Shown here in pieces: positions 1 to 8,539 of a DNA stretch of 64,000 nt. Origin of the DNA: Streptomyces gobiensis (lineage in GTDB: Bacteria; Actinomycetota; Actinomycetes; Streptomycetales; Streptomycetaceae); NCBI RefSeq assembly GCF_021216675.1, contig NZ_CP086120.1, forward strand, positions 5,020,501 to 5,084,500, given 5' to 3'. Both the position numbers and the translations under genes were made by a program. Positions within the stretch are counted from its first letter, which is position 1, and each line of letters starts with the position of its first letter. The notes below the pieces were generated by a model. It saw only the letters and a program-made list of their open reading frames with translations, was not told the origin of the DNA and made no database searches.

Positions 1-248
1 GGCTCGGTCGCGGAGAGCCGGTCGGTGATCTCCAGCAGGTCCCGCGTCTCCTCCAGTGAGAAGTCCAGCGGCTTCATCCGCCGGATCACCATCAGTCGCT
101 CCACATCGGACTCCGTGTAGAGCCGGAAGCCGCCCTTGCTGCGGGCGGAGGGGGTAACGAGCCCCACTTCCTCGTAGTGCCGGATCGTGCGCAGCGACAA
201 ACCCGTTCGCTCGGCCACCTCGCCGATCTGCATCTGCCGCTGAGTCAT
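1..248 (-). CDS. MerR-family transcriptional regulator (C-terminus beyond window)
   Basis: The N-terminal 82 residues are visible. They form a MerR winged helix-turn-helix: QIGEVAERTGLSLRTIRHYEEVGL is split here as the QIGEVAERTGL recognition helix region followed by RTIRHYEEVGLV, and then the wing segment GGFRLYTESDVERL. The start is the ATG at 246-248. MerR proteins act as dimers on palindromes lying in a long promoter spacer. This gene is divergent from the SulP transporter gene, and a long inverted repeat lies between them (311-363), so it may control itself and sulP. That regulatory link is inference. The effector-binding part is outside the window, so the ligand cannot be guessed. Confidence 0.9.
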   Translation of the reverse strand, partial: MTQRQMQIGEVAERTGLSLRTIRHYEEVGLVTPSARSKGGFRLYTESDVERLMVIRRMKPLDFSLEETRDLLEITDRLSATE

Positions 249-310
249 CGCCGCGCATTCTCCTCTTGGTTGCCGTCACTTTTCGGATGCGCTAAGCACA
301 GCCCCGCCCA

Positions 311-363
311 GTGAGATGAATCACAGGGTCGGAAGCATTGTTCACCTGTGATTCATAGCTCAC
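311..363. promoter_or_regulatory. long inverted repeat between merR-type gene and sulP
   Basis: ATGAATCACAGG (316-327) is perfectly complemented by CCTGTGATTCAT (345-356). The symmetry continues outward as GTGAG (311-315) and CTCAC (359-363) after a 2-nt offset. The centre is 17 nt. It sits in the 373-bp divergent intergenic region, so it could be an operator or a hairpin in the sulP leader. The remainder of 249-621 shows no convincing gene. Confidence 0.5.
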
Positions 364-621
364 CGGTCGCATCCATCCCTCACGTCAGGGTAGAGTCTGT
401 TTCACGGGCGGAACACCGCCCAGCCGCAACGAAGGCCCGACGGGGCCCGGCGGCACCCGCAGACCTCTCGGGCAATGATGCCCGACCGGTAGCCCACGGC
501 GGCTACCGACTCCCGGTCCCGCACTGTCCTGGACGACGGCCGCGATGTGACCGGACTCCCGTCCCGGAGTCGCGCACGATGCGCGCGCAGCCGCTCTGCG
601 CGCCCGAACAGAAACGGATGC

Positions 622-2121
622 ATGTCCGCTCTAGCAACAGCCTCCCGGCTGCGTATGTCCCGCCCGGACTTTCTGTCGTCCCCGAAGGTGTTCCGCACCG
701 AGGTACTGGCCGGTCTCGTGGTCGCCCTCGCGCTGATTCCCGAGGCGATCTCGTTCTCGATCATCGCCGGGGTCGACCCCAGCGTCGGCCTGTTCGCCTC
801 CTTCACCATGGCCGTGGTGATCTCGGTCATCGGTGGCCGCAAGGCAATGATCTCCGCCGCGACCGGGGCGATCGCGCTGGTCATCGCCCCGCTCAACCAT
901 CAGTACGGGCTGGGCTATCTCATCGGCGCCGTCATCCTCGGCGGCCTGATGCAGGTCGCGCTGGGCGCGGTGGGTGTGGCCAAGCTGATGCGCTTTGTGC
1001 CGCGTTCGGTGATGGTGGGCTTCGTCAACGCCCTGGCCATCCTGATCTTCCTGGCCCAGGTGCCGGAGATGACCCATGTGCCATGGCCGGTCTACCCGCT
1101 GGTTGTCGGCGGACTGGCGCTGATGGTCCTCTTCCCGAAGATCACCAAGACGGTCCCCGCGCCGCTGGTCTCCATCGTCATCCTGACCGTGATCACCATC
1201 GCGGCCGGCATCGCCGTGCCGACCGTCGGCGACAAGGGCGAGCTGCCCTCCGCGCTGCCGGTGCCCGGCCTGCCCGACATCCCCTTCACCCTGGACGCGC
1301 TGGCCACCATCGCCCCCTACGCTTTCGCATTCGCGCTGGTGGGTCTGATGGAGTCGCTGATGACCGCCAAGCTCGTCGATGACATCACCGACGAGCACTC
1401 CAACAAGACCCGGGAGTCCATCGGTCAGGGCATCGCCAATGTCATCACCGGCTTCTTCGGCGGCATGGGCGGCTGCGCGATGATCGGCCAGACCATGATC
1501 AACGTGAAGACCGCGGGCGCCCGCACGAGGCTGTCCACCTTCCTGGCCGGTGTCTTCCTGATGGTCCTGGTGGTCGTCTTCGGGCCCGTCGTCTCCAACA
1601 TCCCGATGGCGGCGCTGGTCGCCGTGATGATCCTGGTCTCCTTCGCCACCTTCGACTGGCACTCGGTCGCCCCCAGGACGCTGCAGCGTATGCCGGTCAG
1701 TGAGACCGTGGTGATGGTCGTGACGGTGATCGCGGTCGTGGCCACCCACAATCTCGCCATCGGCGTGATCGTCGGTGTTATCACCGCCATGGTGGCCTTC
1801 GCCCGACGGGTGGCCCACCTGGCCCAGGTCTCCGGGGTCGTTGACCCCGACGGCGGGCAGGTCGTCTACTCGGTCACCGGCGAGCTCTTCTTCGCCTCGT
1901 CCAATGACCTCGTCTACCAGTTCGACTACAAGAACGACCCGGACGATGTGGTGATCGACCTGTCCAGCGCCCACATCTGGGACGCCTCCTCGGTGGCCGC
2001 ACTGGACGCGATCGAGACCAAGTACGCCTCCCGCGGCAAGAAGGTCACCATCGTCGGCCTCAACAAGCCCAGCGCCGAGATGCACGAGAAGCTGGCGGGC
2101 CAGCTCACCGCCGGCCACTGA
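622..2121 (+). CDS. SulP-family inorganic anion transporter with STAS domain
   Basis: This 499-residue membrane protein has the SulP layout. An N-terminal core of about ten hydrophobic helices includes the EVLAGLVVALALIPEAISFS signature near residue 30, and a cytoplasmic STAS domain follows from about residue 400 (VVYSVTGELFFASS through VVIDLSSAHIWDASS). SulP proteins carry sulfate, bicarbonate or related anions, and the STAS domain is regulatory. The ATG at 622 is chosen, with a second possible ATG at 655. The frame is open further upstream, but the sequence there is Arg/Ser-rich and unlike the family. The gene stands alone and is followed by a strong hairpin. The substrate cannot be decided from sequence. 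No carbonic anhydrase fusion is seen. Confidence 0.92.
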   Translation: MSALATASRLRMSRPDFLSSPKVFRTEVLAGLVVALALIPEAISFSIIAGVDPSVGLFASFTMAVVISVIGGRKAMISAATGAIALVIAPLNHQYGLGYLIGAVILGGLMQVALGAVGVAKLMRFVPRSVMVGFVNALAILIFLAQVPEMTHVPWPVYPLVVGGLALMVLFPKITKTVPAPLVSIVILTVITIAAGIAVPTVGDKGELPSALPVPGLPDIPFTLDALATIAPYAFAFALVGLMESLMTAKLVDDITDEHSNKTRESIGQGIANVITGFFGGMGGCAMIGQTMINVKTAGARTRLSTFLAGVFLMVLVVVFGPVVSNIPMAALVAVMILVSFATFDWHSVAPRTLQRMPVSETVVMVVTVIAVVATHNLAIGVIVGVITAMVAFARRVAHLAQVSGVVDPDGGQVVYSVTGELFFASSNDLVYQFDYKNDPDDVVIDLSSAHIWDASSVAALDAIETKYASRGKKVTIVGLNKPSAEMHEKLAGQLTAGH

Positions 2122-2124
2122 GCC

Positions 2125-2166
2125 GACCGCCCTCCCCGCCAGCCATGGGCCGCGGGAAGGGCGGTC
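2125..2166 (+). terminator. intrinsic-type terminator hairpin after sulP
   Basis: GACCGCCCTCCC is complemented by GGGAAGGGCGGTC with one mismatch and a GC-rich loop, starting 3 nt after the sulP stop codon. A second, bulged GC hairpin follows at about 2175-2224. Confidence 0.75.
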
Positions 2167-2242
2167 TTCACACCGCGCGGCCGGACCGGACACCATGCCC
2201 TGACTGCCCCGGTCCGGCCCGCGCACTCCCCAGGAGCATCCG

Positions 2243-2757
2243 CTGAGCACCTCCGCTGACTCCCCGCCCTCCAACCCCGTCGGCCAACAGCGGGCTGGGG
2301 GACCGGTATCGGGGAGCCGCCGCTTCTCCGGCTGGCGGATCACCGGCTTCAGCGCCCTGGCCCCGGTCGGGGCTGTATTCGGCTCGCCGTCTGGGCGATC
2401 GTGGTCCCCATCGCACTGCTGGGCATCCGTAACCGGCCCGCGGATTTGGGCCAGCACGTGGACGGAACACCGCCGCAAGGCGGCCAAGCCGCCGCCCACG
2501 AGGGCAGCGGCTGCCCGCTGCGGCAGGTGCTGCGCACCGGGATGTTCTGGGCGACAGCCGCCTGTCTGGCCGCCAGCAGCATGCTCGTCACCGGCCTGAA
2601 CTTCCACCAGATCGCCCTGCTCGGTGAGCGCGGCCTCAGCCCCGTCGCCCACCTCGGCGCGATCCGTGGCAGCGCCCACACCGTCACCGTCGCCGCCAGC
2701 GCATTCGGCCCCGTCGCGGTCGCCCTGGGCTGCGACCTCACCGGCCAGTACGCAGCG
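2243..2757 (+). pseudogene. decayed MFS transporter gene with internal deletions
   Basis: Three separate pieces of one MFS-type permease are recognisable. The first is an N-terminal piece (RRFSGWRITGFSALAPVGA, about 2310-2375) whose apparent start is a CTG behind CAGGAG. The second is the central loop after helix 6 plus helix 7 (RNRPADLGQHVDG, then VLRTGMFWATAACLAASS; 2428-2600). The third is a late-helix piece (HLGAIRGSAHTVTVAAS, then LGCDLTGQYA; 2650-2752). The frame changes near 2385 between the first and second pieces, and about two thirds of a 400-residue permease is missing. The remnant stops 9 bp before the convergent phosphatase gene. Its former substrate is unknown. Confidence 0.7.
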
Positions 2758-2765
2758 GAGCCCTC

Positions 2766-4040
2766 TTACGTGAAGGCGTCGGTGCGTGCCGTGCCGTCCC
2801 AGCCGCCGGACGGGGCCCGCAGTTTGTACAGGGCGGCGACGGTCGGGGCGACATCGACCGTACGGGCGGGAGCGTCGCTGACGGCGCCGGCGCGGATGCG
2901 CTTGGAGCCACCGGTGATGAAGAAGGGGATGGGCAGCGTCGCGGGGTGGCCGTGATTGCCGGGGATGGGGTTGGAGAGCGGGCGCGGGTCGGAGAAGCGG
3001 TAACCGGGGCGGACATAGGCGACCAGGTCTCCGGCGTGGGTGCCCAGGCGCAGTTCGGCCGGGTCGTGGACCGACAGCACCCCCTTCTCCGCGGTGACCA
3101 GCTGCCGTGCCCGGGCCAGCGCCCGCTTGCGCTGGCTGGCTGGGCCGGTCCAGTAGAGCAGGTCAGCGCCTCCGTTCTGGGCGATCTCGACCCGGTCCTT
3201 GAGGAGCGGGTCATCGTTCAGGACGGGGGCGAGGGTGACCATATGGGTGGGTATGGACCAGTCCATGGAGTGGTCGGCCAGTACGAGGAGCACGCTGTTC
3301 TCCCACCGGCCGGTCTCCTTGAGGTGGCGGACGACCCGGCCGATCTGCACATCCGTGTTGACGAGTGCGGCCTTGCGCGCCAGCTCAAGCGTCGTACCGG
3401 TGAGGTCGCTGTGTCCGACCCGGTCCACATCGCCGAAGTTCACGAACATCAGGTCAGGATCGGCACTGTCGATCATCGCGATGGCGGCGTCGGCGGTGAA
3501 GTTGTCGGGTGCGTGCCCGGTGAGCGGCAGCAGCGGCCTGGGCTCCCACTGCACATCCGCGCGGGTGCCGAAGATGCCGTGCAGATAGCGCTTCGACAGT
3601 ACGGTGCCGCTGGTCCGGCCCGTTCGGCGAAGCAGCTCGAACAGGGTGGTGGTCCGCAGGTCGCCGGGCCGGTCCAGATCGCGTACGGCCTTCTCCGCCC
3701 GGTCGTACACCGCGTTCGCCGGTACTCCGGACCGGTCGGGGCGTACGCCCGTCATCATCATGACGTGGTTGGGGATGGTCTCCATGACCGGCAACGACTG
3801 GGCGCCCGGGTATGTCGTGCCGGTGTCGCGCAGCTTGGACAGGCGCGGCATGAGGAGCGGGCGTATCTCGTCCGGTCGGCACCCGTCCACCACGAGGACA
3901 TAGGTGCGCAGCCGCGACTCGGCGGCGCCAGCGGTGAGGGCGCCGAACCCGAGGCCGCCGAGTATGGCTCCGCCCGCGCCGCCTGCGACGGTGGCGAGCA
4001 GCTTACGGCGGGACATGCGGGACTGGGCATGGCGGGACAA
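2766..4040 (-). CDS. Tat-exported alkaline phosphatase / nucleotide pyrophosphatase-type phosphodiesterase
   Basis: This is a roughly 424-residue secreted enzyme of the alkaline-phosphatase superfamily. A twin-arginine signal is clear (SRRKLLATVAGG followed by a Gly/Ala hydrophobic stretch). The mature part begins with YVLVVDGCRPDEI, whose Asp is a metal ligand. The region METIPNHVMMMTGVRPDRSG holds the usual Thr/Asn nucleophile area of type I phosphodiesterases. Further ligands are in FGDVDRVGHSD, LADHSMDW and PGNHGHP. The start is most likely a TTG at 4040, five bases after GGAGG; an ATG at 4016 would also keep the whole Tat motif. It hydrolyses extracytoplasmic phosphoesters or nucleotides, and the substrate is undetermined. 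It is convergent with the MFS remnant. Confidence 0.85.
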   Translation of the reverse strand: MSRHAQSRMSRRKLLATVAGGAGGAILGGLGFGALTAGAAESRLRTYVLVVDGCRPDEIRPLLMPRLSKLRDTGTTYPGAQSLPVMETIPNHVMMMTGVRPDRSGVPANAVYDRAEKAVRDLDRPGDLRTTTLFELLRRTGRTSGTVLSKRYLHGIFGTRADVQWEPRPLLPLTGHAPDNFTADAAIAMIDSADPDLMFVNFGDVDRVGHSDLTGTTLELARKAALVNTDVQIGRVVRHLKETGRWENSVLLVLADHSMDWSIPTHMVTLAPVLNDDPLLKDRVEIAQNGGADLLYWTGPASQRKRALARARQLVTAEKGVLSVHDPAELRLGTHAGDLVAYVRPGYRFSDPRPLSNPIPGNHGHPATLPIPFFITGGSKRIRAGAVSDAPARTVDVAPTVAALYKLRAPSGGWDGTARTDAFT

Positions 4041-4231
4041 GGATGCCTCCAACAGGGGTGGGGAATGGGGGCGTTGCGATCAGCGGGCGAGCGCTACGCG
4101 ACGGTAACATTCGTTCCCGTCCTGTCGGCTACGTTTGTGTGACCGCAGGCGTAACGGACGGAGCTGCCATGGCGGGATGGCTCCGACGGTGAGGCGTCCT
4201 CGGCGGGGGATCCGGTCTGATGCTTCTTGGA

Positions 4232-5260
4232 CTACAGCAGGGTGAGTTGGGTGCAGCCTGAGGTGCTCTCGGGCTCCTCGGCAGGGTCCGGGAGGCGGCG
4301 GGCCGTGCCGGGGGAGGAGGGGCCGATGCCGTACTCGGCGGCGAGTTCGTGCACTTGGCGGGTGATACGGCGCTGGTACCACTTGGGGGCGTAGGAGCCG
4401 TCGGCGTACAACGCCTCGTAGTGGCGTACAAGGCCGGGGTGGTGCTCGGTGAGCCAGGTCATGAACCACTCGCGGGCGCCGGGGCGCAGATGCAGGGTGA
4501 GCGGGGTGACCGAGGTGGCGCCCGCGGCGGCGATGGCGCGGACGGTGGCGCGGAGCTGGGCGGGGGAGTCGCCGAGGAAGGGGATCACCGGGGCCATCAG
4601 CACCCCGCAGCCGATGCCGTGCTCGGTCAGGGTGCGGACCACGCCGAGGCGGCGCTCGGGCGCCGGGGTGCCCGGCTCGACGGTGCGCCACAGGGGCTCG
4701 TCGAGGAAGCCGACGGAGACCGAGACCCCGACATCGGTCACCGCCGCCGCGGAGCGCAGCAGATCGAGGTCGCGCAGGATCAGCGTCCCCTTGGTGAGGA
4801 TGGAGAACGGGTTGGCGTAGTCGCGCAGCGCGGTCAGGATGCCCGGCATCAACCGGTATCGCCCTTCCGCACGTTGGTAACAGTCGACATTGGTGCCCAT
4901 CGCGATGTGCTCGCCGCGCCAGCGGCGGGCGGCCAGCTCACGGCGGAGCAGATCGGGCGCGTTGGTCTTCACCACGATCTGGGAGTCGAAGCCGAGTCCG
5001 GTGTCCAGGTCGAGATAGCTGTGCGTCTTGCGGGCGAAGCAGTAGACGCAGGCGTGCGAGCAGCCCCGGTAGGGGTTCACCGTCCATTCGAACGGCATCC
5101 GGGAGGCGCCCGGCACCCGGTTCACGATCGAACGCGCCCGTACCTCATGGAAGGTGATCCCGCGGAACTCGGGGGTGTCGAAGGTACGGGTCACGACGTC
5201 CGTGCCGAACAGCGTGACCGGGCCGCTGTCGCCGTCGTCGCGCAGATTGTCCCAGCGCAT
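4232..5260 (-). CDS. Rv2578c-family radical SAM protein
   Basis: The 342-residue protein carries an unusual radical-SAM cysteine motif, C-x3-C-x2-C (GCSHACVYCFARKTH, residues about 70-85), with YRGC preceding it. That spacing is typical of the SplB-like/Rv2578c group. The motif binds a 4Fe-4S cluster that cleaves S-adenosylmethionine. The remaining barrel is present (FSILTKGTLILRDLDLL and VSVSVGFLDE). The physiological reaction of this actinobacterial family is not established, so only the chemistry class is claimed. The start is the ATG at 5258-5260. The gene is divergent from the SRPBCC gene, with a 150-bp shared upstream region. Confidence 0.88.
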   Translation of the reverse strand: MRWDNLRDDGDSGPVTLFGTDVVTRTFDTPEFRGITFHEVRARSIVNRVPGASRMPFEWTVNPYRGCSHACVYCFARKTHSYLDLDTGLGFDSQIVVKTNAPDLLRRELAARRWRGEHIAMGTNVDCYQRAEGRYRLMPGILTALRDYANPFSILTKGTLILRDLDLLRSAAAVTDVGVSVSVGFLDEPLWRTVEPGTPAPERRLGVVRTLTEHGIGCGVLMAPVIPFLGDSPAQLRATVRAIAAAGATSVTPLTLHLRPGAREWFMTWLTEHHPGLVRHYEALYADGSYAPKWYQRRITRQVHELAAEYGIGPSSPGTARRLPDPAEEPESTSGCTQLTLL

Positions 5261-5410
5261 GGTGCCTCCTCGTGTCGCCGTTCAGGAATAGAACATCTGT
5301 TCCCATCAACGGTGTCAAGCTGGATTTTGGTGGGTGGCGTGATGGTGGTGGGATGACTGTGAAGCCCGTAGCGACGGTCCATGGGTCGACGCATCACCAC
5401 AGGAGGAGTC

Positions 5411-5857
5411 ATGGCGCAGGTCGAGGCCACTACGCAGCGTGAGATCGCGGCGGATCCGGACGATGTCTTCGACGCCATCGCGGATTACAGCGGCACCCGC
5501 GAGAAGCTGCTCCCCGGCCACTTCAGCGAGTACGAGGTCCGTGAGGGCGGTGACGGCAAGGGCACCCTGGTGCACTGGAAGCTCCAGGCGACCAGCAAGC
5601 GGGTCCGTGACTGTCTGCTTGAGGTCGATGAGCCAACGGAGGGGCAGCTCGTGGAGAAGGACCGCAACTCCTCGATGGTCACCACCTGGACCGTGACCCC
5701 CGGTTCGGCGGCGGGGAGCTCCCGGGTGACCGTCACCACCACCTGGAATGGCGCCGGTGGCATCGGCGGCTTCTTTGAGAAGACCTTCGCTCCCAGGGGA
5801 CTTGGCCGGATCTACGACGAGGTGCTCGCCAAGCTCGCCGCCCAGGTCGAGAAGTAA
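5411..5857 (+). CDS. SRPBCC-family (polyketide cyclase/START-like) protein
   Basis: The 148-residue protein fits a single helix-grip (SRPBCC) fold: an N-terminal strand with EATTQREIAADPDDVFDAI, central beta strands (TLVHWKLQATSKRVRDCLLEV), and a long C-terminal helix (GLGRIYDEVLAKLAAQVE). These proteins bind hydrophobic ligands or act as cyclases/aromatases; no ligand can be inferred here. The ATG at 5411 is chosen because AGGAGGAG (5401-5408) is ideally placed. It is monocistronic and followed by a hairpin (5898-5926). Confidence 0.85.
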   Translation: MAQVEATTQREIAADPDDVFDAIADYSGTREKLLPGHFSEYEVREGGDGKGTLVHWKLQATSKRVRDCLLEVDEPTEGQLVEKDRNSSMVTTWTVTPGSAAGSSRVTVTTTWNGAGGIGGFFEKTFAPRGLGRIYDEVLAKLAAQVEK

Positions 5858-5897
5858 CCCTCCGGTCCACTCACCGGTTCGGGTGGTTTCCGGCAAA

Positions 5898-5926
5898 GGC
5901 AGTGGTGCGCCCGGCGTGCCACTGCC
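5898..5926 (+). terminator. hairpin terminator after SRPBCC gene
   Basis: GGCAGTGG and CCACTGCC form an 8-bp GC-rich stem with a 13-nt loop, 40 bp downstream of the stop codon. Confidence 0.6.
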
Positions 5927-6082
5927 CCGCTGAAAGCCGCAGCTGAGCGGCCGGAAAGGCGCCCCGGGCAACGGACTTGACCGCCCGTTGGGCAGGGAGT
6001 GCCCGACTTGCTCATCCTTGTCGCGCAATGCGAGAAATAGCAGCCCATACGGGGCGAAGCTGGCCTGACAAGGGGAGTGTGA

Positions 6083-8404
6083 ATGGGCGGGATCCACCTG
6101 CTGGAGAAGGAGCGCCCGACGCCTGCGTCCGTCGCGGTGACGCTGGAGATCCCCGGACCAGACAAGACCCCGCCGCCTCCGACGGCACCGGTGGGATCGC
6201 CTGTGCCACCGGCTGTGCCGTCAGCCGTCTCACCGTCCGACGCACGACCCGGCCCGCGCCGGAACCGGCTGGTCTTCCCCGCCCTGCTGCTCGCCCTGCT
6301 GCTGGCGGCGCTCGGCCAGACCATCGTCGCCACCGCCCTGCCGAAGGCCGCCGGTGAACTCCACGGTCTGGACGGGATGTCCTGGGCCCTCATCTCGTAT
6401 CTGCTCGCCGCCACCATCGTGCTGCCGGTCCACGGCAAGCTCGGCGACCTCTTCGGGCGCAAGGGTCCCTTCCTGTTCGCCCTCGCCGTCTTTGTCATCG
6501 GCTCCGCGCTGGCCGGCTGGTCCCGCTCGACAGAGGAGCTCACGGTGTACCGCGCTCTCCAGGGCATCGGCGCGGGCGGACTTGTGGTCGGTGCGCAGGC
6601 GATCACGGCCGACCTCGTGCCGCCCCGCGCACGCGGCCGTCATATGGGCCTGATCGGTGCCACTCTCGGCCTCGCGGTTCTCGCCGGACCGGCGCTCGGC
6701 GGCTTTGTCACCGACCATGTCTCCTGGCGCTGGTGCTTCTACGCCAACGTCCCCCTCGGGGCGCTGACCTTCCTTGTCCTCGCCCTCGCCCTCAAACTGC
6801 CGCGCCCCGCGCGCCGCCACAAGCTCGATGTGCCCGGCGCGCTGCTGCTCGCCGCCGCCACCAGCTGTCTGATTCTGCTGGCCCATTGGGCTGTCACGGA
6901 GTACGGCTGGCAGTCCCGGGCTGTGCTCGGCCTGGCCGCGGGCGCCGTCGTCACGGCTCTGCTCTTCCTCGTCATCGAGCACACAGCCGATGAACCGATT
7001 CTCCCACCGCGGCTGTTCCGGGACTCCGTCTTCACCGTCACCAGCGTCCTCAGCGCCCTTGTCGGGGCCGCGCTCTTCGGCGTCGCCAGCCATCTGCCCG
7101 CCTATCTGCAGCTGACCGAGGGCGCGAGCGCCACCGAGTCCGGGCTGCTGATACTCCCCATGGCGGGCGGCGTCATGCTGGCCTCCATCACCTGCGGGCA
7201 GCTCATCGCCCGCACCGGCCGCTACAAGCTCTATCTCCTGCCTGGCTGCGGCACCGTGGCCGTCGGCATGTGGCTGCTCTCCCGGCTGGAGCCCGGAACA
7301 CCACGGGTGGGCTACGGCGCCTGGCTGGCCATCGTGGGCATCGGTATCGGTCTGGTGCTGCCCGTGCTCATCCTGGCGATGCAGAATTCCGTACGCCCGG
7401 CTGATCTGGGCGCCGCCACCGGCGCCCACAACTACGCCCGGCAGCTGGGCGGTTCGGCCGGTGTCGTCGGTGTCACCGCCTTTGGCGCCCTGCCGCAGAT
7501 CTTCCTTTACTTCGTACCCGTGCTGGTCCTCGGACTTGTGCTCAGCTTCCTGCTCAAGGAGAAACCCCTGGTGGTCACCCACACCCATATCCCGGAAGCC
7601 CGCAGCCCACAGCCCCGTACCGGCGGGGTGCCGCTCCCCTCCGGCGGTGTGCCGGTGTGCGGTGCCGTGCAGCACCATGACGGCAGCTCGGTGCCGCGTG
7701 CCGCGCTCACCCTGATCGACAGCGGCGGCGGGCAGATCGGCCGCAGCGCCACCGGGGAGGACGGCCGCTATGCGCTGACCGTGCCCGGCGCGGGGTCGTA
7801 TGTACTGATCGCGGCGGCGGCCGGGCATCAGCCGCAGGCCGTCAGCGTTACGGTCGGCGAGCGACCGGTTGATCTCGATGTCGTCCTCGGCGGCGCCGGG
7901 CAGCTCGGGGGCAGCGTGCTCACCCCCGAGGGCAACCCGGTCCGGGACGCGGCCGTGACGCTCACCGATGTACGGGGCGAGGTGGTCGCCACCGCGCGCA
8001 GCGGATGCGACGGCGGCTATGTGATGGCCGACCTGGTCGCCGGTGAGTACACCCTCGCCGCCAGCGCCCCCGTCTACCGCCCGGCCGCCCTCCCGGTGAC
8101 CGTACAGGCCGCCCGCGAGACCCAGCAGGACATCGAACTGGCGGGTGGCGCGGTGCTGCGCGGAACCGTGCGCACCAAGGACGCCGGACGGCCCATCGAG
8201 GACGCGCGGGTGACCCTGATGGACGCGGCGGGCAATGTGGTGGACACGGCGCTCACCGGCGCGGACGGGACCTTCCGCTTCGCGGACCTCGCCTCCGGTG
8301 AGTACACCGTCATCGCGGCGGGCTATCCGCCGGTCGCCACCGTGCTTCAGATCGCGGGCGGCGGCCGCACCGAGCACGACCTCCAACTGGCCCACGATGC
8401 CTGA
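6083..8404 (+). CDS. DHA2-type MFS transporter fused to three carboxypeptidase-regulatory-like repeats
   Basis: The protein has 773 residues. Residues about 50-490 are a 14-helix EmrB/QacA-like drug:H+ antiporter (GQTIVATALPKAAGEL; GKLGDLFGRKGPF loop; AGPALGGFVTDHVSWRWCF). From about residue 525 to the end there are three consecutive repeats of roughly 80 residues, each with the pattern V.G.V...G.P...A.VTL.D..G.....T..DG.Y....G.Y.L.A. This matches carboxypeptidase-D regulatory-like beta sandwiches. The tail is about one third of the protein and should form a separate soluble module. A good GGGGAG ribosome site precedes the ATG. The gene is monocistronic and upstream of the peptidase operon. 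Function: probable multidrug or metabolite export, with the role of the tail unknown. Confidence 0.9.
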   Translation: MGGIHLLEKERPTPASVAVTLEIPGPDKTPPPPTAPVGSPVPPAVPSAVSPSDARPGPRRNRLVFPALLLALLLAALGQTIVATALPKAAGELHGLDGMSWALISYLLAATIVLPVHGKLGDLFGRKGPFLFALAVFVIGSALAGWSRSTEELTVYRALQGIGAGGLVVGAQAITADLVPPRARGRHMGLIGATLGLAVLAGPALGGFVTDHVSWRWCFYANVPLGALTFLVLALALKLPRPARRHKLDVPGALLLAAATSCLILLAHWAVTEYGWQSRAVLGLAAGAVVTALLFLVIEHTADEPILPPRLFRDSVFTVTSVLSALVGAALFGVASHLPAYLQLTEGASATESGLLILPMAGGVMLASITCGQLIARTGRYKLYLLPGCGTVAVGMWLLSRLEPGTPRVGYGAWLAIVGIGIGLVLPVLILAMQNSVRPADLGAATGAHNYARQLGGSAGVVGVTAFGALPQIFLYFVPVLVLGLVLSFLLKEKPLVVTHTHIPEARSPQPRTGGVPLPSGGVPVCGAVQHHDGSSVPRAALTLIDSGGGQIGRSATGEDGRYALTVPGAGSYVLIAAAAGHQPQAVSVTVGERPVDLDVVLGGAGQLGGSVLTPEGNPVRDAAVTLTDVRGEVVATARSGCDGGYVMADLVAGEYTLAASAPVYRPAALPVTVQAARETQQDIELAGGAVLRGTVRTKDAGRPIEDARVTLMDAAGNVVDTALTGADGTFRFADLASGEYTVIAAGYPPVATVLQIAGGGRTEHDLQLAHDA

Positions 8405-8539
8405 GCCATGTATCGCCGTTTCAATCGCCGTTTCAACTGACGGGTCATTGGGCGGAATGGCTGACTGACAGAGGTGTGCACCTGTCACAGTCCGCCCTAA
8501 GGCTTTTGTGACATCGGAGGGACGCGTAACGTTCCGAGC

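Noticed and set aside
631..2679. 682-codon open frame on the minus strand
   Set aside because: Mirror of the sulP gene. The repetitive Asp/His/Gly-rich translation is typical of antisense in GC-rich DNA.
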